Positions 52,734 to 62,707 of a DNA stretch of 64,000 nt are shown in pieces (the stretch's first letter is position 1; each line of letters opens with the position of its first letter). The notes under the pieces are model-generated. The model saw nothing but the letters and a program-made list of their open reading frames with translations. It made no database searches and was not told the origin of the DNA. A program made the translations under genes and the position numbers. Source of the DNA: Verrucomicrobiota bacterium (GTDB taxonomy: Bacteria > Verrucomicrobiota > Kiritimatiellia > CAJWTS01); contig JAQBYD010000001.1 of assembly GCA_027623315.1 (NCBI GenBank), forward strand, positions 62,001-126,000, in the 5' to 3' direction.

Positions 52734-53975
52734 CTACTTGGCGGTCGGGACGAGGCAGACGCTTTCGGTCGTGCTGCGTGTGAAGACCTTGCCGTCTGCG
52801 TAGGAAGGCGCAATCCAGCACTGCTTATTCTGGAACATCGGCAGACGGCCGAGTTCCTTGTACGCCGTCGGGGACGCTTCGGCGAGCACGAGCTCGCCGG
52901 AAACGGTCTGGACCACGAGCGTGTCGCCGACGCGGATCAGGCCGCCCTGGCTTCCGAACCCGGGCTGACTCCACTGCGTGGCGCCGGTCTCGATATCCAG
53001 GCAAATCAACGGGCATTGGTTGTTCTTAAAGCCGTCCAGGCAGTAGATGTAGCCGTCGCTGTGAACACCGCTGGCCCAGTGATTCTGGATGCCGTTGAGC
53101 CAGAGCTTCTCCGCGATCCATTTGCCATCCGCAGCGCTGATTCGGCATGCTCCCGCACCGACCCCGTACCCCGCGGAGCAGTAGACGATGTCGCCGTTCT
53201 TGCCGCCGACAATGGGCGAGGCGGCCGTCGATGTATTGTATCGGAAGGAAAACCGCCAGAGCACCGCTCCCGCCTTCGGCTCCACCGACACGAGACCGCT
53301 GGCCATGAAGCATATCACCTGTTTCTGCCCGCCGATCGTCGCCACCGTCGGCGTGGCGTGCGTATGCACTTCGTCGGTAACGGCCCACGCTTCCTTCCCG
53401 GTTTCCGCGTCGAACGCCAGGATCCCCTTGCCCGGGCCGCCGCCGACCACCACGACCAGGTCGTCCACAAGCACCGCCGATGCCGCGGGGCCCCACCCAA
53501 TCGATCTTCCGGCGTACTCCGCCTGGATGTCGTGCCGCCAGATCTCGCCGCCCTTGGCCAGGTCGAGACAGACCAGTTTCATGAACGAACCGTAGACGTA
53601 AACTTTGCCGTTAGCGATGGCGGGCGTCGCCCGTGGCCCTTTGCCATTGCCGTCGGTATTGGTTTTGTCGTCAATCGACGTTGCCCAAAGTTCATTTCCT
53701 GTGGCCACGTCAAGACACACGACGGATTCGCCCGTGCCGCGCATAACGAACACCAGGGCCTTGTCGCCGGCTACCGCAATTTCTGAGAATGAAGCGTCCG
53801 ACGTTACGCGCCAGGCCTCCTTCACGCTGTCTGCCGTCAGTTGCCGGGGCGAAGTCTTCGTTTCCGATACTCCCGCCGCGTCGCGTCCTCGATAGCCGGG
53901 CCAATCCGCCGACACACGCGAGACGTGAGTTAGAAGAACCGCCAGTATTGCCGCCGAAATAACCGCTGCTTTCAT
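52734..53975 (-). CDS. Secreted PQQ-type beta-propeller protein
   Basis: 413 residues with a signal peptide (AAVISAAILAVLLTHVSRVS) and mature start DWPGYRGRDAAGVS, a pattern frequent in exported propeller proteins of PVC bacteria. Six to eight blades with the PQQ/BamB-like pattern are visible: VCLDVATGNELWATS, VCLDLAKGGEIWRHD, LAFDAETGKEAWAVT, VSVEPKAGAVLWRF, LICLDIETGATQWSQP. Catalytic residues of quinoprotein dehydrogenases were not seen, so it probably binds a ligand or protein. It lies between the SDR and the giant PA14 lipoprotein. Confidence 0.88.
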   Translation of the reverse strand: MKAAVISAAILAVLLTHVSRVSADWPGYRGRDAAGVSETKTSPRQLTADSVKEAWRVTSDASFSEIAVAGDKALVFVMRGTGESVVCLDVATGNELWATSIDDKTNTDGNGKGPRATPAIANGKVYVYGSFMKLVCLDLAKGGEIWRHDIQAEYAGRSIGWGPAASAVLVDDLVVVVGGGPGKGILAFDAETGKEAWAVTDEVHTHATPTVATIGGQKQVICFMASGLVSVEPKAGAVLWRFSFRYNTSTAASPIVGGKNGDIVYCSAGYGVGAGACRISAADGKWIAEKLWLNGIQNHWASGVHSDGYIYCLDGFKNNQCPLICLDIETGATQWSQPGFGSQGGLIRVGDTLVVQTVSGELVLAEASPTAYKELGRLPMFQNKQCWIAPSYADGKVFTRSTTESVCLVPTAK

Positions 53976-54045
53976 ACGCCTCCTGCTTTGATTCTCTGCT
54001 GTGGATCCATTCTCGGAATTACTAAAACTCTAGCGTCAGGGGGCG

Positions 54046-57000
54046 TCACGGGGCGGCGGCAGGAGCGGCGGGCGGCTTGGGGAGCTTGTCGAGATACGCC
54101 GTCAAGGTCACGTGTCCCTGCGGGTCGGCCACGAGTGTGTTGAACGTGGCGGGGTTGTTCGCGCAGGCCTCCTGCAGCACTTTTGAAAGATATTGCCCGC
54201 AGACCGGGAACGCCATCTGCGCGTCTCCCTTCATGACCTCGTAGAACCACGCAGCGTAACGCTTGTCGCCTTGCTCTGCCAGGTCCTTCAGGCTCGCCTC
54301 AATCTTTTGCGCAACCGGTGACTTGGCCTTCTTGAACTCCCCAATCATGCCGACCAGGCTGAGATCGCGCATTTCCATCATCAGCGGCGCCAGGACGGCG
54401 ACGGCGTTCCCCTTGCGCAGAGCCCGCTTCAGGAACAAGAGCGAAACGTCGCCGTACCCCTTTAACACGCTGCTTGCCGCGGCGACATCTTCCGGCTTGG
54501 CGGAGGAGAGCCCGGGGATGGCCTTTTCGATCTGAGCGAGAATGTCCGCCGACGGAGGGGTCGTCAAGACGGCCGCTGGAATTACTTCACGAGCGCCGCC
54601 CGGCGGTATCCACGATAGTTGTACCTGGTTAGCCCCGCTGTTTTGCCAGAAATCCACCCGCAGCTTCTGCAGCCCCTTCGCAAGCGAGACGGTATCCTTC
54701 TTGTGCTCACCACTCCAGCCCGTACCGTACGCGACATGCTGATTGTTCACCCACACGTTCGCTGCGCCGTGCGCGTTGACGATAAAGGTATAGTCCCCCG
54801 CATTGTCGATGTTCAGGAATCCGGACCAGCGCGCGGACATGTCGTCCTGCCGCTTGTCCGGGTATGGGAATTGGCGGTTCGCAACGTTAACCTGCGGGCT
54901 CACGGCCTCAAGGGCAAGGTCGAGAAAGTCCTGGCCGACGTAGTACCGCCCCATCTGACCTCGCAGGCGCGGCGCGAAAGGCGCGCCGTAGCGGCACGCT
55001 CGCAGGGCCGCTTGCCTATCCGTTGACTCAAGCGCGCCCCGCACATGCCGGGCGAGGGCCAGGTATCCGTTGGCATCGTCCACAAGTTTATTGAAGGCGT
55101 CGTTATCGCCGTGGCGCGAAAGAAGCGCAGCGCACAGAATCGAGGCGTCACGGTTCATTTCCGTGGCCCTCGCTGCCAGCCCCGTCTTGTAGATGGCCGG
55201 GAAGGCCTGCGGATCAATCGCCGACGCCAGTTCGCACAACGCGTCCACCAGTGCATCCATCAGCTCCGCGTCCTTTTCCGATTTCAGCCGTGCCAGCAGT
55301 GCCGGTGGGGTGTCCTCGTCAAGCCATTGCGCCAGCAGGGAAGCCGCCGCCTGCGCCGTGCGCGCCGGTTCGTGAAGCACCGCACGGCGCAGGTACACGC
55401 GACCTACACCGCCGGCAGCCGCCAGCACCGTCCGCGCCGCGCGCACGTCAGCGATCTCTTTCGACGTCAATCCCGCGACGGCCTTGCTCAGCTCGGCCAG
55501 CTTTGCATCCCACGGCGCGCACTGCGATGTGCCCGACGAAATCACCTGCCGCGCGACGCCCGGTCCTTCCCACGACACGGACACACTCGATGCTCCTCCC
55601 GGCTGGCTCTGCGAAAAGGCGGCCCGAAACGCGAGCGGCCCCGGCGGCAACACTATTTTCGCCGGCTGCGACCAGTTTCCCACGTTCACCATTTTATCGT
55701 CCACGTAAACTCCGACGTAGGTGCTGGCCGCCGGGTGGAAGGTGTACTCCCCGGCCTGCGGAACCAAAAGTACACTGCTCCACTCCGCGGAGATGTTGTC
55801 CTGCCGGTTTGTCGCCAGCGGAAACTGCCGGTTCGCCACGTTAACCTGCCCGTCCAGCCGATCCAGCGCCAACTGGATCAAGTGCGGATCGTGGTAGTAT
55901 CGCCCGCGCAGACCCGGCATCAACGGTGCCAGCGGATACCCGTCGCGGCACGCGCGCGCCATCGCCGTGGCGTCCTTGGAACTCAGCGCCGCCTTGACAT
56001 GCGCCTCGAGCTTCGCGTGGCCGCCGGCATCTCCGACCAGCTCCCCGAATGCCGCCGGGGTGTTGCTGCATACCCGCCACAGCGCCGAACACAGGATCGA
56101 TGCGTAGGGATTCATCTCCGCGGCCCCGGCCGCCAGCGCCGCCTTGTATAACTCAGGAAAGACGGCCGGCTCGATCTCGCGCGCCAGCCCGCGCAACGCG
56201 TCCGTGAGCGCCACGATCAGCTTCGCATCCTTTTCCGTCTTCAGCCGCGTCAGCAACACCGGCGGCGCGTCTTTATCGTGCCAGCCCGCCAGCAGGGGCG
56301 CCGCGGCCGAGGCTGTGCTCGCCGGTGCGTGCAGGATCAGGTTGCGTAGATACGCGCGCCCGACCCCGCCGGCTTGCGCCAGCAGCGTTTGCGCCGCGCG
56401 CGCCTGAAACAGGTTCGTCGAGGTTAGATCCGTCACGGCTGCGTCCAACTCGGCCAGCCTGGAATCCCACGGGGCACACTGAAATACGCCCGACACCGGC
56501 TGCCGCCCGATGCCCGGTCCTTCCCAAGTGATTGAGACATCCGAATTGCCGCCGGGCTGGTTTTGCGTGAATAAGGCTCGGAACGCGTGCATGCCCGGCT
56601 GCAGCGTCAGCGTGCGCGCTTCGCGCCAGTTACCTTGATTGATATGTTGGCCGTCCACGTAGAAAATCACGTAGCTGTTGGCCGCGGGCTGGAATTTGTA
56701 GTCGCCCGCCTGCGCAATGGAAATCCAGCCGTTCCAATCGACGGAGATGTTGTCCTGCAGGTTCGTTGCCAGCGGGAACTGGCGGTTCGCCACGTTGATG
56801 GCGCCGTCCTGCCGCTCCAACAGGGGCTGGTCAAAGTACGTCTCGCGGTGATAGCGCGCATGGAGACCGGGCAACAGGGGGGCCAGCGGATAGCCGTTGC
56901 GGCACGCGCGGGTCAACGCCGCTGGGTCCTTGGACGTGATCGCCATCTGGACGTGCGCATCAAGCTTTGCGTGACCCGCGGCGTCGGCCACCAGGTCCCC

Positions 57001-59604
57001 AAACGCCGCCGGGGTGTTGCTGCATACCTGCCACAGCGCCGCACAGAGGATCGATGCGTAGGGATTCATCTCCGCGGCCCCGGCCGCCAGCGCCGCCTTG
57101 TACAACTCAGGAAAGACGGCCGGCTCGATCTCGCGCGCCAGCCCGCGCAACGCGTCCGTGAGCGCCACGATCAGCTTCGCATCTTTTTCCGTCTTCAGCC
57201 GCGCCAGCAGCACCGGCGGCGCGTGCTCGTCGCGCCAGGCCGCCAGCAGTGGCGCGGCCGCCTGCGCGGTCCGCGCGGGCTCGTGCCGGATCGCGTTGCG
57301 CAGATACAAATGCCCCACCTCGCCGGCCTCCGCCAGCAGCGCACGCGCTGCGCGCGCCTGAAACACATTCGTCGAGGTCAGGTCCGGTAGGGCCTTGCTC
57401 AGTTCCGCCAGCCTGGCGTCCCAAGGCGCGCTGCGGAAGGCACCCGACAGCACCTGCCGCCCGATGCCCGGTCCTTCCCAACTGACCGAAACACTCGAAT
57501 TGACGCCGGCCTGGTTCTTGGTGAATAGGGCTCGGAAAGGGTGCAGACCCGGCTCCAGCGTCACCTTTTTTGGCTGCGCCCAATTGCCCGAGTTCACCAA
57601 TCCCTCGTCCAGATAGATCCCGACGTAGCTGTCGGCCGCGGCGAAAAAGGTGTACTCCCCCGCCTGCGCAATGGAAAGCGCTCCGCTCCATTCCACCGAG
57701 ATGTTGACCTGATGGTTCGTCGCCATCGGAAACTGCCGATTCCCCACGGCGATCTGCCCGTCAAGCCTCTGCAGCGCCGGCTGGCTGAAGGTTGGATCGT
57801 GGTGATACTGCCCGCGCAATCCCGGCATCAGCGGGGCGAAGGGATAACCGTTACGGCACGCGCGCGCCACCGTGGCCTTGTCCGTGGAAATCAGCGCGGC
57901 CCGGAGGTGCGCCGCGAGCTTCGCGTAGCCTGCGGGGTCACCCACCAATTCCCCAAACTTCTGCGGGTCGTTCCCGCACACCCGCCACAGCGCCGCGCAC
58001 AGAACCGAGACGTAGGGATTCGCCGCTTCGGAGTCCTCCGCAAACGCTGCCACGTACAGTTCCTCGAAGGTTTTCGATTCGATCTGCGGCGCCAGCCGGC
58101 ACAACATGTCCATCGCCCGCTGGCCGCCAACACCGGAATCCGTTTTCATCACGTCAAAGAGGAACAGCCTCCCGAGGCCGGCCGTGGACGAGAGGAGCTG
58201 CTCGGCCGCGCGCACGGCGGCATGGTTGGTGGAATTCAGGTCCGCCGCCGCCTGGGCGAGCGTTTCGACCAGACCCGGCCAGGGCCGCGTCTGCAACACG
58301 ACAGGGCTTTCTGCGCTTGCGGGGCCGGACCAGGCGAACTGGATCCCGCCGTTGCCGTTACCCCCGTTGTGCTTAGCGTAGTCTATCCGAATGGAACGCC
58401 AGCCGTTCGAGAGAGTCGTTTTGGCTGTCTGCGACGGTGGCCCGCCGGCCTTGAACAGCGGAATTTCATCCACCCAAAGCCTGGCGCCCTGTGGGGAGCC
58501 TTGAGCGTAATTCAGCGTGAAGGTGAATTCGCCAGCGCTCGGGGCCGGCAAAACGGCGGTCCAGCGGGCAGAGAGATCGTCCTGTCGATTCTCAGGCATG
58601 GGGAAGGCGCGGTTGCCGATCTGCACATGCGGATCACGGCGATCGAGCACGCACACCTCGAAGGCGCTGTTCGTATAGTAGCGCCCTCTGAGACCGGGCA
58701 GAAGCGGGAGCGTCGCAGGCGAACGTTCGCAAGCCCACGCCGTGACGGCCGCATTGGTGGACAGCAAGGCCCGCCCCACATGCTGGCGAAGGACGTGCAG
58801 GCCTTCCGGATGACGCACCGCCTCGTTGAAATTCTGTTCATCTGTTCCGCAGACGCGAACCAAGACAGCCTCCAGGACGTCGATCACATGCGTCGCGACG
58901 AAGTCGACATCCGTGTGGACGATATCGAAGCACGTCGCGATCATGTCGGGAGTCAGGCTTTCCGCCATAACCGCGCAGCCCTCGGCGGCCACGCGACTGA
59001 GCGCGGAGCCAGGATCCGCCTCGAGCTTCTCGACGAAGCCCGGAAGCGCCGGTATGTCCCGCATCTCGATCAGGACTCGGCCGGACGCCAGGGCGATCTG
59101 TTCCTCTTTCGTCCGATAAGAGTGTCGAAGGAAGATGCGCCCGGCTTCACCCGCTTCGTCCAACACGTCGCGGGTCGCCCGCGCCGCGCGCCTGTCCTCC
59201 GAGGCCAGGTTCCTGACGGCGAAAGCGAGGCCGGCGGCGGATCTCTTTTCCTCAGACAAACGGCGTCGAATCGCGGCCAGTTCGTTTAGCCGCGGCGAAC
59301 CCTTGAAGTCTTTCTTGATTGCGTTACAAAGCCGGAGGGCGCCCGTGAAATCCGTATCCGTCTCCGCGGCAAGCACTTCCAGCACGCGCGCATCGAATTC
59401 CGACCCGGTAGCGGCGGTGCCGGCGGTCTGGGCTGCAGCCGTGCCCGGGTGCGCGCTCGTGTCCGGAGCAGCGTTGACGGCTTCGGACGGTCCGGTTTCC
59501 GTCGTCGCGGCGGGGTTCGGCGGCGGGGCTGGCTTGCCGCATCCGGCAAGAAGCACACCGGCAAGAAGCAAGCCCGCAGAGATAGCGACTGGGTATCTAT
59601 TCAT
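54046..59604 (-). CDS. Giant lipoprotein with five PA14-like domains and helical (HEAT-like) modules
   Basis: 1852 residues. Lipobox LLAGVLLAGCGKPAPPP marks a lipoprotein. Five PA14-like carbohydrate-binding-type domains begin near residues 305, 600, 918, 1235 and 1553 (GLRGRYYTNSAFE, GLRGQYHHDPTFS, GLHARYHRETYFD, GLRGRYYHDPHLI, MGRYYVGQDFLDL). Each contains GNRQFPxxTNxQ-like and AGEYTFxxAADSYV-like strands. Between them are helical modules with HEAT-like repeats (ARAARALLAEAGEVGHLYLR) and a conserved NPYASILCAALWxVC segment. Two modules are nearly identical in DNA, spaced 954 bases apart (56107 and 57061). A C-terminal Pro/Ala tail ends it. It probably sits in a membrane leaflet and binds polysaccharide; the order of domains is new to me. 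Confidence 0.85.
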   Translation of the reverse strand: MNRYPVAISAGLLLAGVLLAGCGKPAPPPNPAATTETGPSEAVNAAPDTSAHPGTAAAQTAGTAATGSEFDARVLEVLAAETDTDFTGALRLCNAIKKDFKGSPRLNELAAIRRRLSEEKRSAAGLAFAVRNLASEDRRAARATRDVLDEAGEAGRIFLRHSYRTKEEQIALASGRVLIEMRDIPALPGFVEKLEADPGSALSRVAAEGCAVMAESLTPDMIATCFDIVHTDVDFVATHVIDVLEAVLVRVCGTDEQNFNEAVRHPEGLHVLRQHVGRALLSTNAAVTAWACERSPATLPLLPGLRGRYYTNSAFEVCVLDRRDPHVQIGNRAFPMPENRQDDLSARWTAVLPAPSAGEFTFTLNYAQGSPQGARLWVDEIPLFKAGGPPSQTAKTTLSNGWRSIRIDYAKHNGGNGNGGIQFAWSGPASAESPVVLQTRPWPGLVETLAQAAADLNSTNHAAVRAAEQLLSSTAGLGRLFLFDVMKTDSGVGGQRAMDMLCRLAPQIESKTFEELYVAAFAEDSEAANPYVSVLCAALWRVCGNDPQKFGELVGDPAGYAKLAAHLRAALISTDKATVARACRNGYPFAPLMPGLRGQYHHDPTFSQPALQRLDGQIAVGNRQFPMATNHQVNISVEWSGALSIAQAGEYTFFAAADSYVGIYLDEGLVNSGNWAQPKKVTLEPGLHPFRALFTKNQAGVNSSVSVSWEGPGIGRQVLSGAFRSAPWDARLAELSKALPDLTSTNVFQARAARALLAEAGEVGHLYLRNAIRHEPARTAQAAAPLLAAWRDEHAPPVLLARLKTEKDAKLIVALTDALRGLAREIEPAVFPELYKAALAAGAAEMNPYASILCAALWQVCSNTPAAFGDLVADAAGHAKLDAHVQMAITSKDPAALTRACRNGYPLAPLLPGLHARYHRETYFDQPLLERQDGAINVANRQFPLATNLQDNISVDWNGWISIAQAGDYKFQPAANSYVIFYVDGQHINQGNWREARTLTLQPGMHAFRALFTQNQPGGNSDVSITWEGPGIGRQPVSGVFQCAPWDSRLAELDAAVTDLTSTNLFQARAAQTLLAQAGGVGRAYLRNLILHAPASTASAAAPLLAGWHDKDAPPVLLTRLKTEKDAKLIVALTDALRGLAREIEPAVFPELYKAALAAGAAEMNPYASILCSALWRVCSNTPAAFGELVGDAGGHAKLEAHVKAALSSKDATAMARACRDGYPLAPLMPGLRGRYYHDPHLIQLALDRLDGQVNVANRQFPLATNRQDNISAEWSSVLLVPQAGEYTFHPAASTYVGVYVDDKMVNVGNWSQPAKIVLPPGPLAFRAAFSQSQPGGASSVSVSWEGPGVARQVISSGTSQCAPWDAKLAELSKAVAGLTSKEIADVRAARTVLAAAGGVGRVYLRRAVLHEPARTAQAAASLLAQWLDEDTPPALLARLKSEKDAELMDALVDALCELASAIDPQAFPAIYKTGLAARATEMNRDASILCAALLSRHGDNDAFNKLVDDANGYLALARHVRGALESTDRQAALRACRYGAPFAPRLRGQMGRYYVGQDFLDLALEAVSPQVNVANRQFPYPDKRQDDMSARWSGFLNIDNAGDYTFIVNAHGAANVWVNNQHVAYGTGWSGEHKKDTVSLAKGLQKLRVDFWQNSGANQVQLSWIPPGGAREVIPAAVLTTPPSADILAQIEKAIPGLSSAKPEDVAAASSVLKGYGDVSLLFLKRALRKGNAVAVLAPLMMEMRDLSLVGMIGEFKKAKSPVAQKIEASLKDLAEQGDKRYAAWFYEVMKGDAQMAFPVCGQYLSKVLQEACANNPATFNTLVADPQGHVTLTAYLDKLPKPPAAPAAAP

Positions 59605-59720
59605 GATCCTCTTGATTTCGATTTTTTAGACTTAAGCGGAGCACGCTATCACAGCGATCGGGTCAAACCCAAGAACAGATCGCGCTAAATCGAGTCGCAG
59701 GGGCGCCGGCGCCCCGTTTA

Positions 59721-61247
59721 TCAGCGCGGTATTTGAATCAGCTCAATGTCATCGAACCATGCGGTGCCGTCGCCGTCAAGAATCACCCCTGGCATGGCGA
59801 ACGGGTCTCCCGCGATCGGCTTGAACTCGATCTCGAGTCGCGTCCAATCGGTGTCGCCCGTCAAGGATTGCGAGCGGTGCGTGGCGCGCACGTCCGTCCA
59901 GTTCCAGAAGACCTCGTTCACTCGCAGGGAGGCGCCCTTGCCGGTTACGCCGCTGGTACGCACCCAGGCGCGGAGGCGGTAGCGCTTGGCCGTCTCGACG
60001 CAGATCGGCGTGCCGCCGTGGACAGGCTGCGCCTCGCAGCGGCCGCGGAGTCGCAGCGATCGGGTCCCGGAGTAGCCCGTCGTGGTCTCCAGTTGAGCGC
60101 TGTGCCCCCACATGCAGCCGTTGTACAGCGTGCCGGCGGGGATGGAGGTCTCGAAGTCGTTGACGACGCCCTGGCGGAAGCCCATCGGGCCCGCCCCCGG
60201 GCGCGCCGGCAGCATCGTGCGTGCGGCGCCCTCCAACTCCTTGGCGACCGGCAGAGGGAGGCTCAGCAAGCGATAGGTTGCCTGCACGTGGTAGAGGCCG
60301 TCGTCGCCCAGTTGCTCCGGCGGCAGGGCGATGAAGTGCTGGTCGTACCACACACTGCACGTGATCAGGGTGGTGTCGGGCGTAGACTGCAGGATCTCCA
60401 GGAAGGGGTTCATGTCCCGCTCGGCCACCCAGCCGACGAAGCCGCCGGTGGTCTGCATGTCGGCCCACTCGCGTCCGCCCGCGTGTATCATCGAGAGCGG
60501 GTTCTGGTACATGTAGCACAACACACCGTCGCGCCGGGTCCAGATGCACTTCTGGAAACGCTTGCGTTCCTCGCGGGATTCCGCCAGGCCGCCGGTGAGT
60601 ATATTGGCGTACTCGAAGCGCTTGGGTTTGGTCATCGTCAAATCCACCGCGCAGTCCCAAATGTAGCCCAGCACGGGGTCGAAGCGGAGGTTCATGTGGT
60701 GGACAATCTGCGTCTCGTCTTCGGACGTCTCGCTGTAGCGTAAGCGGAGCGACTCGCCCTTGTCCTGCAGGTACGTCATCTCGCCGCGGTCGGTCCAGGT
60801 TCCCTGGGGCACGATGGTGATGCGGGGCCCGCGCAGTGTGGACCAGTGGTAAACCGCCGGCATCTTGTATTCGACCCGCTCGCCCTCGGCCGGCGGGAAG
60901 AAGCGGAACATCTCGATCTCGCCGAACGACAGGTTGAGCAGGCCGATTCTCTGCTTGCCGTCCATGAACCAAAAGAACTTCTTGCGGTACTTCCTGCCCC
61001 GCATGCGGACGATTCGGAAATCCGGCTTGTGCGCGTGCCGGGGCAGGGCTTCGTAACAACGGGCGTTCTCGATAAACGCCTGCAGTCGCCCGCCCTGTCC
61101 TTGCCCAGGCCCTGGAGCGGGACCAGGAGCGGGAGTGGGAGCGGCAACGCACGTGCGCGCGGTCGTCACCGCCATGAGGGCCGCCACAACGCCCCTTATC
61201 AGCATCGGTCCGTTCAATCGGTGCATGATCTTCATTATCTCGGTCAT
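59721..61247 (-). CDS. Secreted protein of unknown function with a carbohydrate-binding-like C-terminal domain
   Basis: 508 residues. Signal peptide near residues 15-35 (MLIRGVVAALMAVTTARTCV), a Pro/Gly-rich segment, then a beta-rich middle domain of about 330 residues with no motif known to me (RIVRMRGRKYRKKFFWFMDG, PAVYHWSTLRGPRITIVPQG, DCAVDLTMTKPKRFEYANIL). The last 150 residues resemble CBM4/9-like or laminin-G-like domains: TTTGYSGTRSLRLRGRCEAQ, KRYRLRAWVRTSGVTGKGAS, DWTRLEIEFKPIAGDP and the final TAWFDDIELIQIPR. The start overlaps the GH28 stop (ATGA, 61244-61247), so it is coupled to that enzyme and may aid polysaccharide breakdown. Confidence 0.75.
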   Translation of the reverse strand: MTEIMKIMHRLNGPMLIRGVVAALMAVTTARTCVAAPTPAPGPAPGPGQGQGGRLQAFIENARCYEALPRHAHKPDFRIVRMRGRKYRKKFFWFMDGKQRIGLLNLSFGEIEMFRFFPPAEGERVEYKMPAVYHWSTLRGPRITIVPQGTWTDRGEMTYLQDKGESLRLRYSETSEDETQIVHHMNLRFDPVLGYIWDCAVDLTMTKPKRFEYANILTGGLAESREERKRFQKCIWTRRDGVLCYMYQNPLSMIHAGGREWADMQTTGGFVGWVAERDMNPFLEILQSTPDTTLITCSVWYDQHFIALPPEQLGDDGLYHVQATYRLLSLPLPVAKELEGAARTMLPARPGAGPMGFRQGVVNDFETSIPAGTLYNGCMWGHSAQLETTTGYSGTRSLRLRGRCEAQPVHGGTPICVETAKRYRLRAWVRTSGVTGKGASLRVNEVFWNWTDVRATHRSQSLTGDTDWTRLEIEFKPIAGDPFAMPGVILDGDGTAWFDDIELIQIPR

Positions 61248-62671
61248 CCCAGGGTCAATGGACCCACAAACGGCTTGATGTTGAACCGGGCATCATCCTG
61301 CGTGTGTACTCGCCGGCCGTTGATGCGCAGGTTTTCTATCGAAACGTCTTGCACCATGTGCTCCGCGTCAAGGCCAGCGAAGTACAGTTCGGGCGTCGCC
61401 CAGGCCGTAACCTCAATGTCCTCGTAACGAATGTCATCAATCCGGCCGCGCGTGGAATCCTTGCTCCACATGTTCCTGCAGGTAACCAAAACGATAAGTT
61501 GGGCGAGGTGCCGTTCGCTTGCGTCGACGTCATACACCTGTCCTTCCTGCTTCTGGTACACCGGTCGCGTCTGGTCATCGTCGAGTTCCACCCGGATATT
61601 CTTGAAGAGCAGGTGGTGGCAGTGTGCGCGGTCACCGTTCTGCACCTCCATGGCAACGTCCAGGCAATGGATGATATCACAATCCTCGAAGAGCAGATGG
61701 CTGACTTCGCTCGCTACGGTTTCGGCGCCGATTTCAAGCGCCCGCCCCCAGTCGTTCCACAGTACGCAGCGCCGCACCTGGATCTCCGTGATCGGCTCCT
61801 GGTCGCATGTGAATGCGCCGTATGCCTGCAATCCCTTGAAGGCAATGCAATCGTCGTAGGCCCGCACAAAGCTGTCCTCGACGCTGCAGTGCCGGCTGTT
61901 GACGAAGTCGATACCGTCGGCGTTGTAGCGCCACAGGCCGATCAGCTTGATGTTCCGGATGTGCACGTTCCGACACATCACCGGAACCAGCGTCCACCCG
62001 CACGGGTCACGAAGGATGATGTCCTCGATCGCCACATGGTCGCAGTCGATCGTGTTGATCAGGGCGGAGACCTCGCCCCTGGAAAATTTACTGCCGTCCA
62101 GGATGCCGCGGCCCCGAATGACGATGTTCTCGGCATGCTCGGCGATGATCGCGCCGTAGACCACGGCTCCGCCGGCGAGATAGACGGTCTGGCCGCTGGT
62201 CATCCGGATGACACCGGGGCAGTGCACGCCGGGGCCGAAGGTGCGCACCGTGGGATCGCTCGGATCGGGAGCATCGGCTTCCGGCGCATTGGCGAACAGG
62301 TGCAAGGCCCGGTGCATGCCGTTGACCTCAACCGTGATGGGACCCGGCCGGTCCAGTGTGAAGCGGAGCGTTTGGCCTTCCTGCGACGGCTCGACTCCGC
62401 GAGACGCGGGCCTCACCTTCACGTCACGGATCGGGCGTGCGCTGACGACCACGACATCGACCGGCCCGGCCATATCCCATGTGGCGAACGCCGCCAGCTC
62501 GGTCTGCTCCAAGGGCCGTTGATAGCCTGGCCAGACCTGGTTGATGGGCTGCGCGGAAACGCGTGCCTGGTGAACAAAAACAGGCTGCGCGTTGACCGCC
62601 AGGGTGTAATCCGCGGATGGCGTTTCTTCCACGGGCGCGGGATGGGCTACGACGATGTCGGTTCTATTCAT
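61244..62671 (-). CDS. Glycoside hydrolase family 28-like (polygalacturonase-type) beta-helix protein
   Basis: 475 residues. The N-terminal domain of about 120 residues is beta-sandwich-like. A right-handed parallel beta-helix follows (VVYGAIIAEHAENIVIRGRG, EDIILRDPCGWTLVPVMCRN, NADGIDFVNSRHCSVEDSFV, AYDDCIAFKG). Of the GH28 motifs, NAD at 250-252 in place of NTD and the paired Asp at 273-274 are present; the GHG motif is replaced by WGRALEIGAE. The three Asp residues of the inverting mechanism (D252, D273, D274) are kept. No typical signal peptide is present. The substrate may be a galacturonan or related polymer. The operon partners point to plant or algal polysaccharide use. Confidence 0.87.
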   Translation of the reverse strand: MNRTDIVVAHPAPVEETPSADYTLAVNAQPVFVHQARVSAQPINQVWPGYQRPLEQTELAAFATWDMAGPVDVVVVSARPIRDVKVRPASRGVEPSQEGQTLRFTLDRPGPITVEVNGMHRALHLFANAPEADAPDPSDPTVRTFGPGVHCPGVIRMTSGQTVYLAGGAVVYGAIIAEHAENIVIRGRGILDGSKFSRGEVSALINTIDCDHVAIEDIILRDPCGWTLVPVMCRNVHIRNIKLIGLWRYNADGIDFVNSRHCSVEDSFVRAYDDCIAFKGLQAYGAFTCDQEPITEIQVRRCVLWNDWGRALEIGAETVASEVSHLLFEDCDIIHCLDVAMEVQNGDRAHCHHLLFKNIRVELDDDQTRPVYQKQEGQVYDVDASERHLAQLIVLVTCRNMWSKDSTRGRIDDIRYEDIEVTAWATPELYFAGLDAEHMVQDVSIENLRINGRRVHTQDDARFNIKPFVGPLTLG

Positions 62672-62707
62672 TGTCCGGATCCAGTCAATTGTGTTTGAGA
62701 GGTGCTC

